A stretch of 64,000 nucleotides of DNA from Bradyrhizobium sp. Y36 (GCF_002531575.1 NZ_NWTI01000028.1:36046-100045); one strand, 5' to 3'. Shown: positions 16,690 to 26,903, counted from the first letter of the stretch. A program made the numbers and translations. The notes: a model not told the origin generated them from the sequence alone.

Positions 16690-19600
16690 TCACGCCACGT
16701 TCTGGTCGAGAATGTCCACAGCCTCTGACAGGCTGACCGACACCAGCTGCGACACGCCGCGCTCGGCCATGGTGACGCCGAACAATCGGTTCATCCGCGC
16801 CATGGTGATCGGGTTGTGGGTGATGATGATGAAGCGCGTGTCGGTCGAGCCGGTCATCTCGTGCAGCAGGTTGCAGTACCGTTCGACGTTGTGGTCGTCG
16901 AGCGGCGCGTCGACTTCGTCCAGCACGCAGATCGGAGAGGGGTTGGTCAGGAACACCGCGAAGATCAGCGCCATCGCGGTCAGCGCCTGCTCGCCGCCCG
17001 ACAGCAGCGACAGAGTCTGCGGCTTCTTGCCCGGCGGCTTTGCGATGATCTCGAGGCCGGCTTCGAGCGGGTCGTCGCTCTCGATCAGATGCAGCGCGGC
17101 TTCGCCGCCGCCGAACAGCTCGACGAACAGGCGCTTGAAGTGGTTGTTGACGACCTCGAACGAGGTCAGGAGGCGCTCGCGCGCTTCCTTGTTGAGGCTC
17201 TGGATGCCCTGGCGCAGCCGCTTGATGGCTTCGACGAGGTCGTCGCGCTCGGTGACGAGGCCCGTGTGCTGGGTCTCGACCTCGCGCAGCTCTTCTTCAG
17301 CGCGGAGGTTGACGGCGCCGAGGCGCTCGCGGTCGCGGCGCATTTTTTCGAGGTCTTCCTCGATGTCGTGCAGCGGCGGCAGCTCCGCGCCCGGCTCGAG
17401 CTCGGCAAGGCCGGCAACGGCCTGCGGCTCGACCTCCAGCATGTCGCGGATCTCGCGCTCGATGTCCTCGAGCCGGCGGCGGGCGCCTTCCATGCGTTCC
17501 TCGGCGCGGGCGGTGGCCTCGCGCGAGCTGGACAGCGCCTCCAGCGTCAGCTTGGCGACGCGGTCGGTTTCCGCCATCGCGCTTTCCGCGGTGGCGAGCG
17601 CGTCGGCAGCCATGCGGCGGTCGTTCTCGGCGTATTCGATCTCGGTGATCAGCGCGCTGCGCTTCTCGGCGAACACCTGCGGCGCGTTTTCCAGCTCGCT
17701 GCGCTCGATCGTCAGCTCGGCGATGCGGGCCTGGATGGTGTCGATGTGGGAGGCCGCGCTCTCCTTGCGGTTCGCCCACTCGGTGCGCTCGGCGAGGATC
17801 GCCTGCACGCGGCGGTCGGCAAGCTCGGCCTCGCGGGCCAGCGCCTGCGCTTCGGCACGGACCTGGGCGGCCATGCGGCGATGGGCTTCGATGTCGCTGC
17901 GAACGGCGGCGAGACGGGTCTCGGTGTCCTCGCTCGACGGCAGCTCGCTGATGCCGGCCTCGGCATATTCATAGGCAGCTTCGGCCTCGGCGCGGTCGGC
18001 GGCGAGGCGGCTGTGCGCTTCGGACAGCGTCGCCTTGCGCGCGGCATGGCGGCTGATCTCGCGCTCGGCATTGGCGTGGCGCTCGCGCGCGACGTTCAGC
18101 TCGCGCTGCGCGGCGCGCCAGGCTTCGCGGCTGGCACCTTCGGTGCTGGCCGCCATCTGCAACTCGGACTCGGCGTTCTCCAGCGCCTGACGCTTGATCT
18201 GCGCGTCGATGCGGGCCTGCTCCAGCTCGTTCTCGATGTCGACGAGGCGGGCGCGCTCGGCGAGGCGGCGGGCAGCGCCGGTCGGGGCGTGCGCGGCGGC
18301 GACGAAGCCGTCCCAGCGCCAGACGTCGCCCTCGGGCGAAACCAGACGCTGGCCGGTCTTGAGCTGCGAGACCAGCTCGGCACCGCGCTCGCGCGGCACC
18401 ACGCCGATCTGGGCCAGACGGCGGGTCAGCTCGGCCGGGGCCTGAACGTGGCTCGCGAGCGGCTCGACGCCTTCGGGCAGGGCCGGATCGTCTTCGGTGT
18501 GGCCGACATTGGTCCAGCGCATCGGCGCCGACGGATCGATCGGCGCATCGAGGTCGTCGCCGAGCGCGGCGCCGATCGCCTTCTCAAAGCCCTTGTCGAC
18601 GGTGATGCCGTCGATGATCGGCGGCCACAGATTCTTGGTCTCGCCGTTGAGGATCTTGGAGATGGTGCGCGCCTCGGTTTCGAGCCGCTGCGCGCGCTTG
18701 TCAGCCTCGACCAGCGGCGAGCGCGACGATTCCAGCGTCTGGCGCGCCGCGACGTGGGCGGCTTCGCTGGCCTGTGCCGCGGCCTCCGAAGCCGCGAGCG
18801 TCTCTTCCGCGGTTTCGACCAGAGCGGTCAGTTCGTCGAGGTCGCCGAAGCCGCCGGTCGCCTCGGTGAGCTTCTGCTCTTCCGCGGCGACATTGGCGAT
18901 CTCCTGGTCGAGCCGGGCGAGCTTGTCGCGATGGGTGCGGACGTTGGCCTCGAGCTGGTTGCGCTTGGCGGTGAGGTCGGCGAGCGCGGTGGTGAGCTCG
19001 GCGAATTGCTGCTCGGTCTCGGTCAGCACCGCCTCGGCTTCGGCGACGCGCTCGTCGACGCCGGAGCGCTTCTCGACGCGCGACTTGATCTCTTCCTTCA
19101 GCTCGGCATCTTCGGCGTCGAGCCGCTGCAGCGCGACGTCGGCGTCCATGGTTTGTTGCTGGGCACGGGAGATGTCGCCCTCGAACTGGGCGAGGCGACG
19201 CTCGAGCTCGGCGACGCGCTCCTTGGCGCGCTCTTCCTCGCGGTCGAGCAGCTCGCGGGCATTGGTCAGGCGCTGCAGGCCTGCCGCGGCGCGTGCTTCG
19301 GCGTCGCGCAGCGCCGGCATTTCGGCGGCGCGGATCGCCTGGATGCGGGCGGCTTCGGCCTGGTGCTGGGTGCGCTCGGCCATCTCGCGCACGGCGAGGT
19401 CATGGGTCTGGCCGGATTCGTTGACGTCGGCATGAGCGCCGATCCAGCGCAGATGGAACAGGGTGGCTTCGGCCTTGCGGACCTTGGCGGCAACCTCGCG
19501 GTAGCGCACGGCCTGGCGGGCCTGCTTCTTCAGGCCTTCCATCTGACCGCCGAGCTGGCCGATCACGTCCTCGACGCGGGTGAGGTTGGTTTCGGCGGCC

Positions 19601-20154
19601 TTCAGCCGCAGCTCGGCCTCGTGGCGGCGGGCATGCAGGCCGGCAACGCCGGCGGCGTCTTCCAGCACGCGGCGGCGCTGCTCGGGCTTGGCCTGGATGA
19701 TCTCGCCGATCTTGCCCTGGTGGACGAGCGCGGGCGAACGCGCACCGGTGGCGGCGTCGGCGAACAGGATCTGCACGTCGCGCGCGCGCACGTCGCGGCC
19801 GTTGATGCGATAGACCGAGCCCGCTTCGCGCTCGATGCGGCGGGAGATTTCGAGCAGCTGGCTGTCGTTCATCGCCGCGGGCGCGGTGCGATCGGCATTG
19901 TCGATCGTCATCGTCACTTCGGCGTGGTTGCGCGCGGGACGGTTGCCGGAGCCGGCGAAGATCACCGCGTCCATGTCGGCGGCGCGCAGCGATTTGTACG
20001 AGGTTTCACCCATCGCCCAGCGCAGCGCTTCGACGAGATTCGACTTGCCGCAGCCGTTGGGGCCGACCACGCCGGTCAGGCCGGGCTCGATGACGAAGTC
20101 CGTGGGCTCGACGAAGGACTTGAAGCCGTGAAGTCGCAGGCGGGTGATTTTCAT
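16690..20154 (-). CDS. smc: Chromosome segregation ATPase SMC
   Basis: The core ATPase of bacterial condensin, about 1154 residues, which folds back into an antiparallel coiled coil. Walker A is near the N-terminus (GPNGCGKSNLVEALRW). Long heptad-rich arms flank a hinge at roughly residues 490-620. The C-terminal head has the ABC signature LLSGGEQALTAMALIFAVF, Walker B ICVLDEVDAPLD and the D-loop. I start at the ATG at 20154 (MKITRLRLHGFKSF); a GTG two codons earlier is possible. No scpA or scpB is in the window. The dsbA-like, DUF721 and mutY genes beside it are its usual neighbours in Rhizobiales. Confidence 0.97.
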   Translation of the reverse strand: MKITRLRLHGFKSFVEPTDFVIEPGLTGVVGPNGCGKSNLVEALRWAMGETSYKSLRAADMDAVIFAGSGNRPARNHAEVTMTIDNADRTAPAAMNDSQLLEISRRIEREAGSVYRINGRDVRARDVQILFADAATGARSPALVHQGKIGEIIQAKPEQRRRVLEDAAGVAGLHARRHEAELRLKAAETNLTRVEDVIGQLGGQMEGLKKQARQAVRYREVAAKVRKAEATLFHLRWIGAHADVNESGQTHDLAVREMAERTQHQAEAARIQAIRAAEMPALRDAEARAAAGLQRLTNARELLDREEERAKERVAELERRLAQFEGDISRAQQQTMDADVALQRLDAEDAELKEEIKSRVEKRSGVDERVAEAEAVLTETEQQFAELTTALADLTAKRNQLEANVRTHRDKLARLDQEIANVAAEEQKLTEATGGFGDLDELTALVETAEETLAASEAAAQASEAAHVAARQTLESSRSPLVEADKRAQRLETEARTISKILNGETKNLWPPIIDGITVDKGFEKAIGAALGDDLDAPIDPSAPMRWTNVGHTEDDPALPEGVEPLASHVQAPAELTRRLAQIGVVPRERGAELVSQLKTGQRLVSPEGDVWRWDGFVAAAHAPTGAARRLAERARLVDIENELEQARIDAQIKRQALENAESELQMAASTEGASREAWRAAQRELNVARERHANAEREISRHAARKATLSEAHSRLAADRAEAEAAYEYAEAGISELPSSEDTETRLAAVRSDIEAHRRMAAQVRAEAQALAREAELADRRVQAILAERTEWANRKESAASHIDTIQARIAELTIERSELENAPQVFAEKRSALITEIEYAENDRRMAADALATAESAMAETDRVAKLTLEALSSSREATARAEERMEGARRRLEDIEREIRDMLEVEPQAVAGLAELEPGAELPPLHDIEEDLEKMRRDRERLGAVNLRAEEELREVETQHTGLVTERDDLVEAIKRLRQGIQSLNKEARERLLTSFEVVNNHFKRLFVELFGGGEAALHLIESDDPLEAGLEIIAKPPGKKPQTLSLLSGGEQALTAMALIFAVFLTNPSPICVLDEVDAPLDDHNVERYCNLLHEMTGSTDTRFIIITHNPITMARMNRLFGVTMAERGVSQLVSVSLSEAVDILDQNVA

Positions 20155-20372
20155 AAGCACGCATCTCTGTTGGCAGGCGCGAATCCCCCTGCCGGGACAA
20201 TACCATGGAAGGCAGTGTCGCTATCCGGGGCGAGTCGCGCGAGGCGCCTCATGCGGCTGGACAATGGCCGCGGTGCGCCGCGAGGGCAACCGGCGAAAGC
20301 CGCTTTTCCCAAGGGATTTATGCCGGGAAAGATACGGCTTTCGAGATGCGAATCAGGATCTTGACGAGCGAA

Positions 20373-21029
20373 TCAGCTCTTCAGCAGCGGATTGATCTTC
20401 TTGGCGAACTCCTCGAACGAGGCCTCGCCCTTGATCTTCTCGCCGTTGATGAAGAAGGTCGGCGTCGAATCCACCTTGAGCACGTCGCTGGCGTATTTCT
20501 GGTCGGCGGCGATCTTGTCGAGCAGCGCCTGGTCCTTCAGGCAGGCCTCGACCTGCTGCTGGGTGAGGCCGGCCTGCTTGCCGATCCGCGTCAGGGTTTC
20601 CGTGGTGTTCTTCACCACCCAGTCGTTCTGCTGGCGGAACAGCATGTCGGTGACGGCGAAGTATTTCGGCCCATCGCCATTGGCGATGCAGCGCGACAGC
20701 ATCGAGCCGGCGGCGGCTTTGATGTCGAGCGGAAACTCGCGGAAGATGTAACGCACCTTGCCGGTGTCGATGTATTCCTTCTTGATCTTGGGGAACACCT
20801 GCTCGTTGAAGGCGGCGCAGTGCGGGCAAGTCATCGAGGCGTATTCGGTGATGGTGACGGCGGCATCGTTCGGGCCGAGCGCCATGTCGGGCAGCGACAC
20901 CGGCTTGGCGACGTCGGCGGCGGACTGCGCCGCGGCCTCCGAGATGAACCGCAGCGGCGAGAACCCGGCGAGCGCGGCAAGCCCGGTCAGCGACAGCATC
21001 GTGGTGAAGGCGCGGCGGGTGATGATCAA
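20373..21029 (-). CDS. Periplasmic DsbA-family thiol:disulfide protein
   Basis: A 218-residue thioredoxin-fold protein. The N-terminus TRRAFTTMLSLTGLAALAG is a signal sequence with a twin-arginine-like pair, ending near AAAQS. The active site is CPHC at residues 68-71, with the cis-proline region in VDSTPTFFINGEKI. This is the DsbA/BdbD type (thioredoxin_4 domain). It should oxidise or isomerise cysteines of exported proteins. It lies upstream of smc on the same strand, with about 218 nt between, and downstream of the DUF721 gene. Confidence 0.9.
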   Translation of the reverse strand: MIITRRAFTTMLSLTGLAALAGFSPLRFISEAAAQSAADVAKPVSLPDMALGPNDAAVTITEYASMTCPHCAAFNEQVFPKIKKEYIDTGKVRYIFREFPLDIKAAAGSMLSRCIANGDGPKYFAVTDMLFRQQNDWVVKNTTETLTRIGKQAGLTQQQVEACLKDQALLDKIAADQKYASDVLKVDSTPTFFINGEKIKGEASFEEFAKKINPLLKS

Positions 21030-21168
21030 GGTCGGCTCCCGGATTGGTGTGGTCTTGCCCCAAGGACTTATGGCGGTTCCCGTTCGGGCGGCCTGTCGCT
21101 AGCTCGAAACGTCGATTGAGGCAATGGCGCGCGGCCGGGACAGGTCCAGATTGGCTGCGAAATAAGGC

Positions 21169-21666
21169 TCAATTTCGCTTGATGGCGGCCCCAAGTCGGG
21201 CCAGCGCCGTCTTCAGGTCTTCATCTTCGATGGCCCCGAGGCTCTCCGCCACCTTGGCGACGCTCTTGGGGTCCGGCGGGGCGGGTCGCTTCCGGGCCCG
21301 GGGCCGCGACAGGGGCGCCTGGCGGAAGGCAAGCCTGCCGACCGCGCTCCAGCCGAAGAAGCGGTTGACCCGCTCCAGGATCACGTCGGCTGAGTGCTGG
21401 ATCTCCAGCGCCATCGGCCCCTCGACCCGCAGCACCAGGGTCGCCGGCTCCTGCGGCTGGCCCTCCACCGGCCGCGGCCATTGCATCTTGAGCGGCTCGG
21501 CATGGGCCGCGATTTCCGGCCCGGCGATCTGCTCCCACCGCGTCACCAGCTCGCGCGCTGCAAACCCCTGCTTGGCGTAGGCCTCGGCAAAGACGTCGTT
21601 GAGCAGGATCCCGAGCGGCTTGGCGCTGACGGGGCCGGGTTTGTAGATGGGAGGAAGCTTGGCCAT
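21169..21666 (-). CDS. DUF721 (DciA-like) protein
   Basis: A 165-residue protein with the DUF721 domain: FAARELVTRWEQIAGPEIAAHAEPLKM, then a strand-rich LVLRVEGPMALEIQHSADVILERVNRFFG, and a low-complexity Arg/Pro linker. DUF721 proteins include DciA, which helps the replicative helicase DnaB load in bacteria without DnaC. That role is inferred from the family. It is divergent from mutY and upstream of the dsbA-like and smc genes. Confidence 0.8.
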   Translation of the reverse strand: MAKLPPIYKPGPVSAKPLGILLNDVFAEAYAKQGFAARELVTRWEQIAGPEIAAHAEPLKMQWPRPVEGQPQEPATLVLRVEGPMALEIQHSADVILERVNRFFGWSAVGRLAFRQAPLSRPRARKRPAPPDPKSVAKVAESLGAIEDEDLKTALARLGAAIKRN

Positions 21667-21788
21667 GGGCCCTTATAGCACTCCGGGGCGCGACCCACAG
21701 ACTCCTCGAGGTGAAGAAAGACGGGGATGCCCGCGAGGAGCGCGGGCATGACGTGGAGAGATCAGGCCGATGTCGCTACAGTGTGAGC

Positions 21789-22886
21789 ATGAGCCCCAAA
21801 TCCGCGCTGAAGGCGAAATCGGAACCCCGTCAGGCGGAGACCTCGTCGCGCCCCCTCGCGCTTCTCCAATGGTACGACCGCCACCGCCGCCGACTGCCCT
21901 GGCGAGCCGCCCCCGGCGAGACGTCGGACCCCTACCGTGTCTGGCTGTCGGAGATCATGCTGCAACAGACCACGGTGAAGGCGGTCGGCCCTTACTTCGA
22001 AAAATTCGTTGCGCGCTGGCCCGATGTGACGGCGCTCGGCAACGCCTCGCAGGACGACGTGCTGCGGATGTGGGCCGGGCTCGGCTATTATTCGCGTGCG
22101 CGCAATCTCTATGCCTGCGCGGTTGCCGTGACGCGCGAGCATGGCGGCAGCTTTCCGGATACGGAGGAAGGCCTTCGCGCGCTGCCGGGGATCGGGCCGT
22201 ACACGGCGGCGGCGATCGCGGCGATCGCGTTCGATCGTCACACCATGCCCGTCGACGGCAATATCGAGCGCGTGATGTCGCGCCTGTTTGCGGTCGAGGA
22301 GGAGCTGCCGCAAGCCAAGCCGCTGATCCAGCAACTGGCATCGACACTGCTTGCCAATTCACGCGCCGGCGATAGCGCGCAGGCACTGATGGACCTCGGC
22401 GCTTCGATCTGCACGCCGAAGAAGCCGGCCTGCTCGCTGTGCCCGTTCACCGAGGATTGCGCGGCGCGCCTGCAAGGCACGCAGGAGACGTTCCCGCGCA
22501 AGGCGCCGAAGAAGAGCGGAACGCTGCGGCGCGGCGCCGCTTTCGTGGTGACGCGTGGGGACGAGCTGCTGGTTCGATCGCGGCCCGAAAAAGGCCTGCT
22601 CGGCGGCATGACGGAAGTGCCAGGTTCGGACTGGCGCGCGGGACAGGAGGATTCGGCCGCGAAGCAGCAGGCGCCGGACTTGAAAGGGCTGTCGCGCTGG
22701 CAGCGCAAGGTGGGCGTGGTCACCCACGTCTTCACCCATTTTCCGCTGGAGCTGGTGGTCTACACCGCGAAGGCGAAGGCGCACACGCGGGCGCCCGCGG
22801 GCATGCGCTGGGTTCCGCTCGCGACGCTGGCCGACGAGGCGCTGCCGAACGTCATGCGCAAGGTGATTGCGCACGCGCTCGACTAA
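21789..22886 (+). CDS. mutY: A/G-specific adenine DNA glycosylase
   Basis: Removes adenine mispaired with 8-oxoguanine. From the ATG at 21789 the protein has 365 residues; the frame is open upstream to 21711 without family resemblance. Catalytic Glu55 lies in SEIMLQQTTV. The helix-hairpin-helix ends in LPGIGPYTAAAIAAI, with catalytic Asp156 in PVDGNIERV. The 4Fe-4S cysteines are Cys208, 215, 218 and 224 (CX6CX2CX5C). A C-terminal NUDIX-like domain for 8-oxoG recognition starts near residue 245. It is divergent from the DciA-like gene. Confidence 0.96.
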   Translation: MSPKSALKAKSEPRQAETSSRPLALLQWYDRHRRRLPWRAAPGETSDPYRVWLSEIMLQQTTVKAVGPYFEKFVARWPDVTALGNASQDDVLRMWAGLGYYSRARNLYACAVAVTREHGGSFPDTEEGLRALPGIGPYTAAAIAAIAFDRHTMPVDGNIERVMSRLFAVEEELPQAKPLIQQLASTLLANSRAGDSAQALMDLGASICTPKKPACSLCPFTEDCAARLQGTQETFPRKAPKKSGTLRRGAAFVVTRGDELLVRSRPEKGLLGGMTEVPGSDWRAGQEDSAAKQQAPDLKGLSRWQRKVGVVTHVFTHFPLELVVYTAKAKAHTRAPAGMRWVPLATLADEALPNVMRKVIAHALD

Positions 22887-22892
22887 GCCCCG

Positions 22893-24638
22893 TCAGGCCG
22901 CGCGGGCAGCGCGCTGGTCCTCCGCCGGCATCAGGAAGGTGCGGTTGCGCCCGGTCTTCTTGGCGACATAGAGGCCCTGGTCGGCGCGCTCGATGACGTC
23001 CTGCACGTCGCGATCGTTCTCGTCGAACAGCGCAAGCCCGACCGAGACGGTAATCGGAATGACGACGTTGTCGTGGCTGACCCTCGCGCCTTCGATTGCG
23101 GTCCGGATGCGCTCGGCGAGCAGCACGGCGGTCTCCTGGTCGATCTCGCGCAGCAGCACCACGAACTCCTCGCCGCCGAAGCGGGCGGCCTTGTCGGTGG
23201 TCCGGATCGACTGGCTGACGATCTCGGCGACGTGCTTGATGGCGTCGTCGCCGGCGGCGTGGCCGTGGGTGTCGTTGATCTTCTTGAAATGGTCGATGTC
23301 GATCATCAGCGTCGCCATGTTGCGCTTGTAGCGTCGGCAGAACGCCATCGTGTCGTCGGCAATTGCGAGAAAGGAGCGGCGGTTCATCAGGCCGGTCATG
23401 AAGTCGGTGTCGGCGAGCTGGCGCAGCTTGAGCATGTCCTCCTGAAGCTGCATCGCGTTTTCGGACGCGCGCAGCTCGGCTTCCTTGGTGCGCTCCTCGG
23501 CAAGGCCGATGCGGCGAAGCAGCGAGCGCAGCGCGCGCGAGAGCCGGACGACCTCGGCGGAGCCGCTCTGCCGCGCCAGCATGGTCGGGCCATGGGCGCG
23601 TCCGATGCGATCGGCTTCCTGCGTGATGGCGATGATGGGGCCCGCGATCCGGCGCGAGACCAGCCAGGCCAGCGACAGCGCGATCAGGGCAATGACCGCG
23701 CCGATCGCCAGGATCGTCTGCGCCGACGAGATCGCGGCTGCGAGCGCCACGCTCGCCGGCTGGCTCGCGGTGACGATCCAGTTCAGCCCCTGATAGTCGC
23801 GATAGCCGCGGCCGACATGGAACGCCGTCAGCAATTGCCGCCCGTCCGCCGTTTCCTGGAAAGTGCCGTCACGGGCGTTCAGGATGTCGGAGAGCTCGTT
23901 GCCGGCATAGCGGATGGTTTCCTTCTGCCGACCGACCAGCACCATGCCGCCCTTGCTGAGGATCGAGAGCTGGGTGTCGGTATTGCCGTCATTGGCTTCG
24001 GCGTCCTTGATCAGGTTGGAAGCCCAGTTCCAGTCCAGATGTCCGCCCAGCACGCCGAGCAGCTTGCCGGAGGCGTCATGGACGGGGACCGCAATGTCGA
24101 CGAAGCGATACGGCTCGTTGTCGGCGCGCTGCATCAGCAAGGAGGCGAGCAGGATGGCCTCATGGACGTCGCCGATCGCTATTCGTTCAAGGCCCTGCTT
24201 GAACCATGGCCGCGCGGCCACGGACTTGCCCTGCAGCAGGCCGCCGGTCGAGGCGACGACGTTGCCGTCGAGATCGGCAAAGCCGATCCAGGCGAAGTCG
24301 AAGGAATGCTGGAGCGCCTCGAGCGCGCTGCGCAACTCGTCGGGATTGCCCTGCCACAACCGCTGCATCGGCTGAAGCTCGGCAAACAGCTTCATTTCCT
24401 GCTGCCGCGTCGCCATGAAGCGGTCGAGCCTGCCGGAGGTGCTGGAGGCGATCCCGGCCAGGCTGCTTTCGATCAGGGCGGAGGTGTTTCTGTAGCTGAT
24501 GAGCGCCGCGCCGGCGGCCAGTGTCCCGACCAGCACGATGGACATCGCGGCAACGGCTGCGGCGATCTGCGTCCGCACGGTCAGTCGATCTTCGATGGCG
24601 TGCAGGCGGTCAGCTGCCTGCTGCAGAAAGGTCCGCAT
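22893..24638 (-). CDS. Membrane diguanylate cyclase with Cache sensor
   Basis: Makes cyclic di-GMP in response to an outside signal. The 581-residue protein has a transmembrane helix at about 25-50, a double-Cache-like periplasmic sensor (about 50-295), a second helix near 300-322, a HAMP-like linker, a short coiled coil (about 380-410) and a C-terminal GGDEF domain. The active-site loop is GGEEF at about residue 487, so catalytic activity is expected. I see no clear RxxD inhibitory site before it. The gene is convergent with mutY, with 6 nt between them. Confidence 0.92.
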   Translation of the reverse strand: MRTFLQQAADRLHAIEDRLTVRTQIAAAVAAMSIVLVGTLAAGAALISYRNTSALIESSLAGIASSTSGRLDRFMATRQQEMKLFAELQPMQRLWQGNPDELRSALEALQHSFDFAWIGFADLDGNVVASTGGLLQGKSVAARPWFKQGLERIAIGDVHEAILLASLLMQRADNEPYRFVDIAVPVHDASGKLLGVLGGHLDWNWASNLIKDAEANDGNTDTQLSILSKGGMVLVGRQKETIRYAGNELSDILNARDGTFQETADGRQLLTAFHVGRGYRDYQGLNWIVTASQPASVALAAAISSAQTILAIGAVIALIALSLAWLVSRRIAGPIIAITQEADRIGRAHGPTMLARQSGSAEVVRLSRALRSLLRRIGLAEERTKEAELRASENAMQLQEDMLKLRQLADTDFMTGLMNRRSFLAIADDTMAFCRRYKRNMATLMIDIDHFKKINDTHGHAAGDDAIKHVAEIVSQSIRTTDKAARFGGEEFVVLLREIDQETAVLLAERIRTAIEGARVSHDNVVIPITVSVGLALFDENDRDVQDVIERADQGLYVAKKTGRNRTFLMPAEDQRAARAA

Positions 24639-24870
24639 GGAAAGGCTCCGGTTTCGCCGTCGCTTTTCTCATGAGGTAACTGCCAACCGCTTACCGGCGG
24701 ATTTCCCAATTGGATCGTATTGAACCGGTCGTAAATCCGCTTGGTTGAAGAGAGCTGAATTCACAGGGTTCCATGGGTTCCATTGTTGCAGGGGACGCTG
24801 GTCGGCCGCCTCGCGCTGCTGACAGGATGCTGTCAGCAGACTTGCGCTACCTCCAGACTGGAGGTGCCGC

Positions 24871-25293
24871 ATGGTCAAGACCGCGCTCGACGATTTTCCA
24901 AGACCGCCCTGCGCCGAACTGCTCGGCTGGCGGCTGCTCGATGCCCGCCCCGCGGAAGGTTGGATCAGGCTTTCCTTCGAGGGCAAGACGGAGTTCTGCA
25001 ATCCGGCGGGCTTCATCCAGGGGGGCATGCTCTCGGCGATGCTCGACGACACCATGGGCCCGGCCGTGCTGGTGATGAGCGAAGGCCGGCTCTACACCAC
25101 CACGATCAGCATGACCGTGAATTTCCTCAGCCCCGCCAGGCCCGGCCCGATCATCGGCGAGGCTAGGGTCACGCAGCTCGGCAAGACCATTGCCTTTGTC
25201 GAAGCCAGGCTGATGGCGGAGGATGGCACGGTGTTGGCAACGGCGAGTGCGAGCGAGCGGCTGCTCGAAGCGGCAAGGGTGGTGGGGAAATAG
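24871..25293 (+). CDS. PaaI-type hotdog thioesterase
   Basis: A 140-residue hotdog-fold protein of the PaaI/YdiI thioesterase family, which hydrolyses acyl-CoA. The core helix and turn are in NPAGFIQGGMLSAMLDDTMGPA, with the usual HGG replaced by QGG, and strands MTVNFLSPARPG and ARVTQLGKTIAFVEARLM follow. It stands alone on the plus strand between the diguanylate cyclase (divergent) and a repeat. The 232-nt gap before it contains no clear feature. The substrate is unknown. Confidence 0.85.
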   Translation: MVKTALDDFPRPPCAELLGWRLLDARPAEGWIRLSFEGKTEFCNPAGFIQGGMLSAMLDDTMGPAVLVMSEGRLYTTTISMTVNFLSPARPGPIIGEARVTQLGKTIAFVEARLMAEDGTVLATASASERLLEAARVVGK

Positions 25294-25312
25294 TCTGGCC
25301 GCGCACTCCTGC

Positions 25313-25468
25313 CTTCTCCCTTGCGGGAGAAGGTGGCGCGGAGCGCCGGACGAGGGGGATTTCTCCGCGGATTCAAACTGTGAGTTCGACTCGCGGAGAG
25401 ATACCCCCTCACCGAAGCGAGTTCGCATCTACCAGCGGCGCTGCCCTCTCCCGCAAGGGGCGAGGGCA
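25313..25468. repeat. Intergenic palindromic repeat, family C, copy 1
   Basis: A large nested palindrome. The left part is a hairpin (CTTCTCCCTTGCGGGAGAAG) followed by GGTGGCGCGGAGCGCCGGA; the right part ends in CCCTCTCCCGCAAGGGGCGA. It is related to 39512-39698 and lies between two convergent genes. Confidence 0.8.
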
Positions 25469-25499
25469 CATCAACGCGCATCCCGCTTCCCGCGCAAGC

Positions 25500-26777
25500 T
25501 CAACCGGCCGCGCGGGCGTCTCTGCTCACGATCGGCGGCTTGGCGTTCAGCGCCTCGACCTGGAATCCGGCGACGCGCTTGTAATTCGCGGCGATGTCTT
25601 CCAGCTCTTTCTGCGACAGCACATCGGTGACCACCTTGTACCCGTCGGGCGCGCGCTCCTCGACCAGCTGCATCACCTGCTCCGGGCCGTTCTTGCGGTT
25701 GAGCAGCACGAGGTCGGTGGTGGCGGGCCGGCGCTCGGCCTCATAGGCGAGCAGTGCCGCGGTGGTCGGACCATGCGCGAGAATCTCGCGGGTGATGGTG
25801 CGCGCGTCGAGGATCGCCTGCGAGGCGCCGTTCGAGCCGATCGGGTACATCGGATGTGCGGCGTCACCCATCAGCGTGACCTTGCCGAAGGTCCATTGCG
25901 AGACCGGGTCGCGGTCGACAAGCGGATATTCGTAGGCGTGTGGGCAGTTCCGGATCAGGCCGGGCACGTCGAGCCAGTCGAACTGCCAGCTCTCGAACCA
26001 GGGCAGAAACTCCTCCAGCCGCGCGGTGCGGTTATAGTCCTCGCGCCGCCATTGATAGGTCGGCGGCATGTGGCGCTCGGCGACCCAGTTGATCAGATGG
26101 TTGCCGGAGGCGTCCGGTTCCTTGCTGATCGGATAGCAGACGAACTTCAGGATCTCATGGCCGGCCATGATCATGGTGCGGCCGGTGAGGAAGGCTTTCG
26201 CCGGCGTGACGCCGCGCCAGAGGATGCGGCCGTTCCAGATCGGCGGTCCCTCGTTCGGATAGAGTTTTTCTCGCGCGGCGGAATGAATGCCGTCGGCGGC
26301 GATCAGGATGGCGCCTTCGTAGGTCCCGGCAGCCTTGCCGGTCGCCCGGTCGATGAAGTCGGCGCGCACGCCGTTTGTGGTCTCGGTCCAGCCGGTCAGG
26401 TGATGGCTGGTGAGAATGTTGTCGCGGCCGAGCCGCTCGATCGCGGTGTCGAGCAGGATCTGTTGCAGCGTGCCGCGATGGATCGAGAATTGCGGCCATT
26501 TATAGCCGGCCTCCAGCCCGCGCGGTTCGCTCCAGATCGGCTTGCCGTGCTTGGAGAAATAGGCGAGCTCGCGCGTCCGCACGCCGCTGGCGTCCAGCTT
26601 GTCCAGCAGCCCGAGCTCGATCAGCTCGCGCACCGCATGCGGCAGCACGTTGATGCCGACGCCGAGCGGCTTCAGCTCGGCGACGCTCTCGAACACTTTT
26701 ACGGGAACGCCGATCTGGTGCAGGCTGAGCGCAAGCGTCAGCCCGCCGATGCCGCCACCGGCGATGAGTACCGTCAT
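25500..26777 (-). CDS. FAD-dependent monooxygenase (flavin oxidoreductase)
   Basis: A 425-residue group-A flavoprotein hydroxylase-like enzyme. The N-terminal FAD motif is VLIAGGGIGGLTLALSL, the second FAD segment is GKVTLMGDAAHPMYPIGSNGASQAILDA, and a DG-type motif is in AILIAADGIHSAAREKL. I start at the ATG at 26777, where the Rossmann strand begins and an SD-like GGAGG lies about 11 nt upstream; the frame continues 12 codons further. The substrate is unknown; 3-hydroxybenzoate/salicylate hydroxylases share this architecture. It is divergent from a GST gene. Confidence 0.88.
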   Translation of the reverse strand: MTVLIAGGGIGGLTLALSLHQIGVPVKVFESVAELKPLGVGINVLPHAVRELIELGLLDKLDASGVRTRELAYFSKHGKPIWSEPRGLEAGYKWPQFSIHRGTLQQILLDTAIERLGRDNILTSHHLTGWTETTNGVRADFIDRATGKAAGTYEGAILIAADGIHSAAREKLYPNEGPPIWNGRILWRGVTPAKAFLTGRTMIMAGHEILKFVCYPISKEPDASGNHLINWVAERHMPPTYQWRREDYNRTARLEEFLPWFESWQFDWLDVPGLIRNCPHAYEYPLVDRDPVSQWTFGKVTLMGDAAHPMYPIGSNGASQAILDARTITREILAHGPTTAALLAYEAERRPATTDLVLLNRKNGPEQVMQLVEERAPDGYKVVTDVLSQKELEDIAANYKRVAGFQVEALNAKPPIVSRDARAAG

Positions 26778-26903
26778 GACAAAATCCCCCTCCGATTGAC
26801 GGCGTCTTCGCACGGCCGGGCGGCGGTGGGCAACTGCGAAAAGTCCCCTATGGACGGCGCGGCGGAGGGCCGTTAACCTCGGGTTTTCCCCATGAGGTCC
26901 GAC

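Noticed and set aside
16816..20364. A 1182-codon open frame opposite smc
   Set aside because: The product is repetitive Leu/Gly/Arg-rich and arises from the codon bias of smc, whose own frame shows all SMC motifs.
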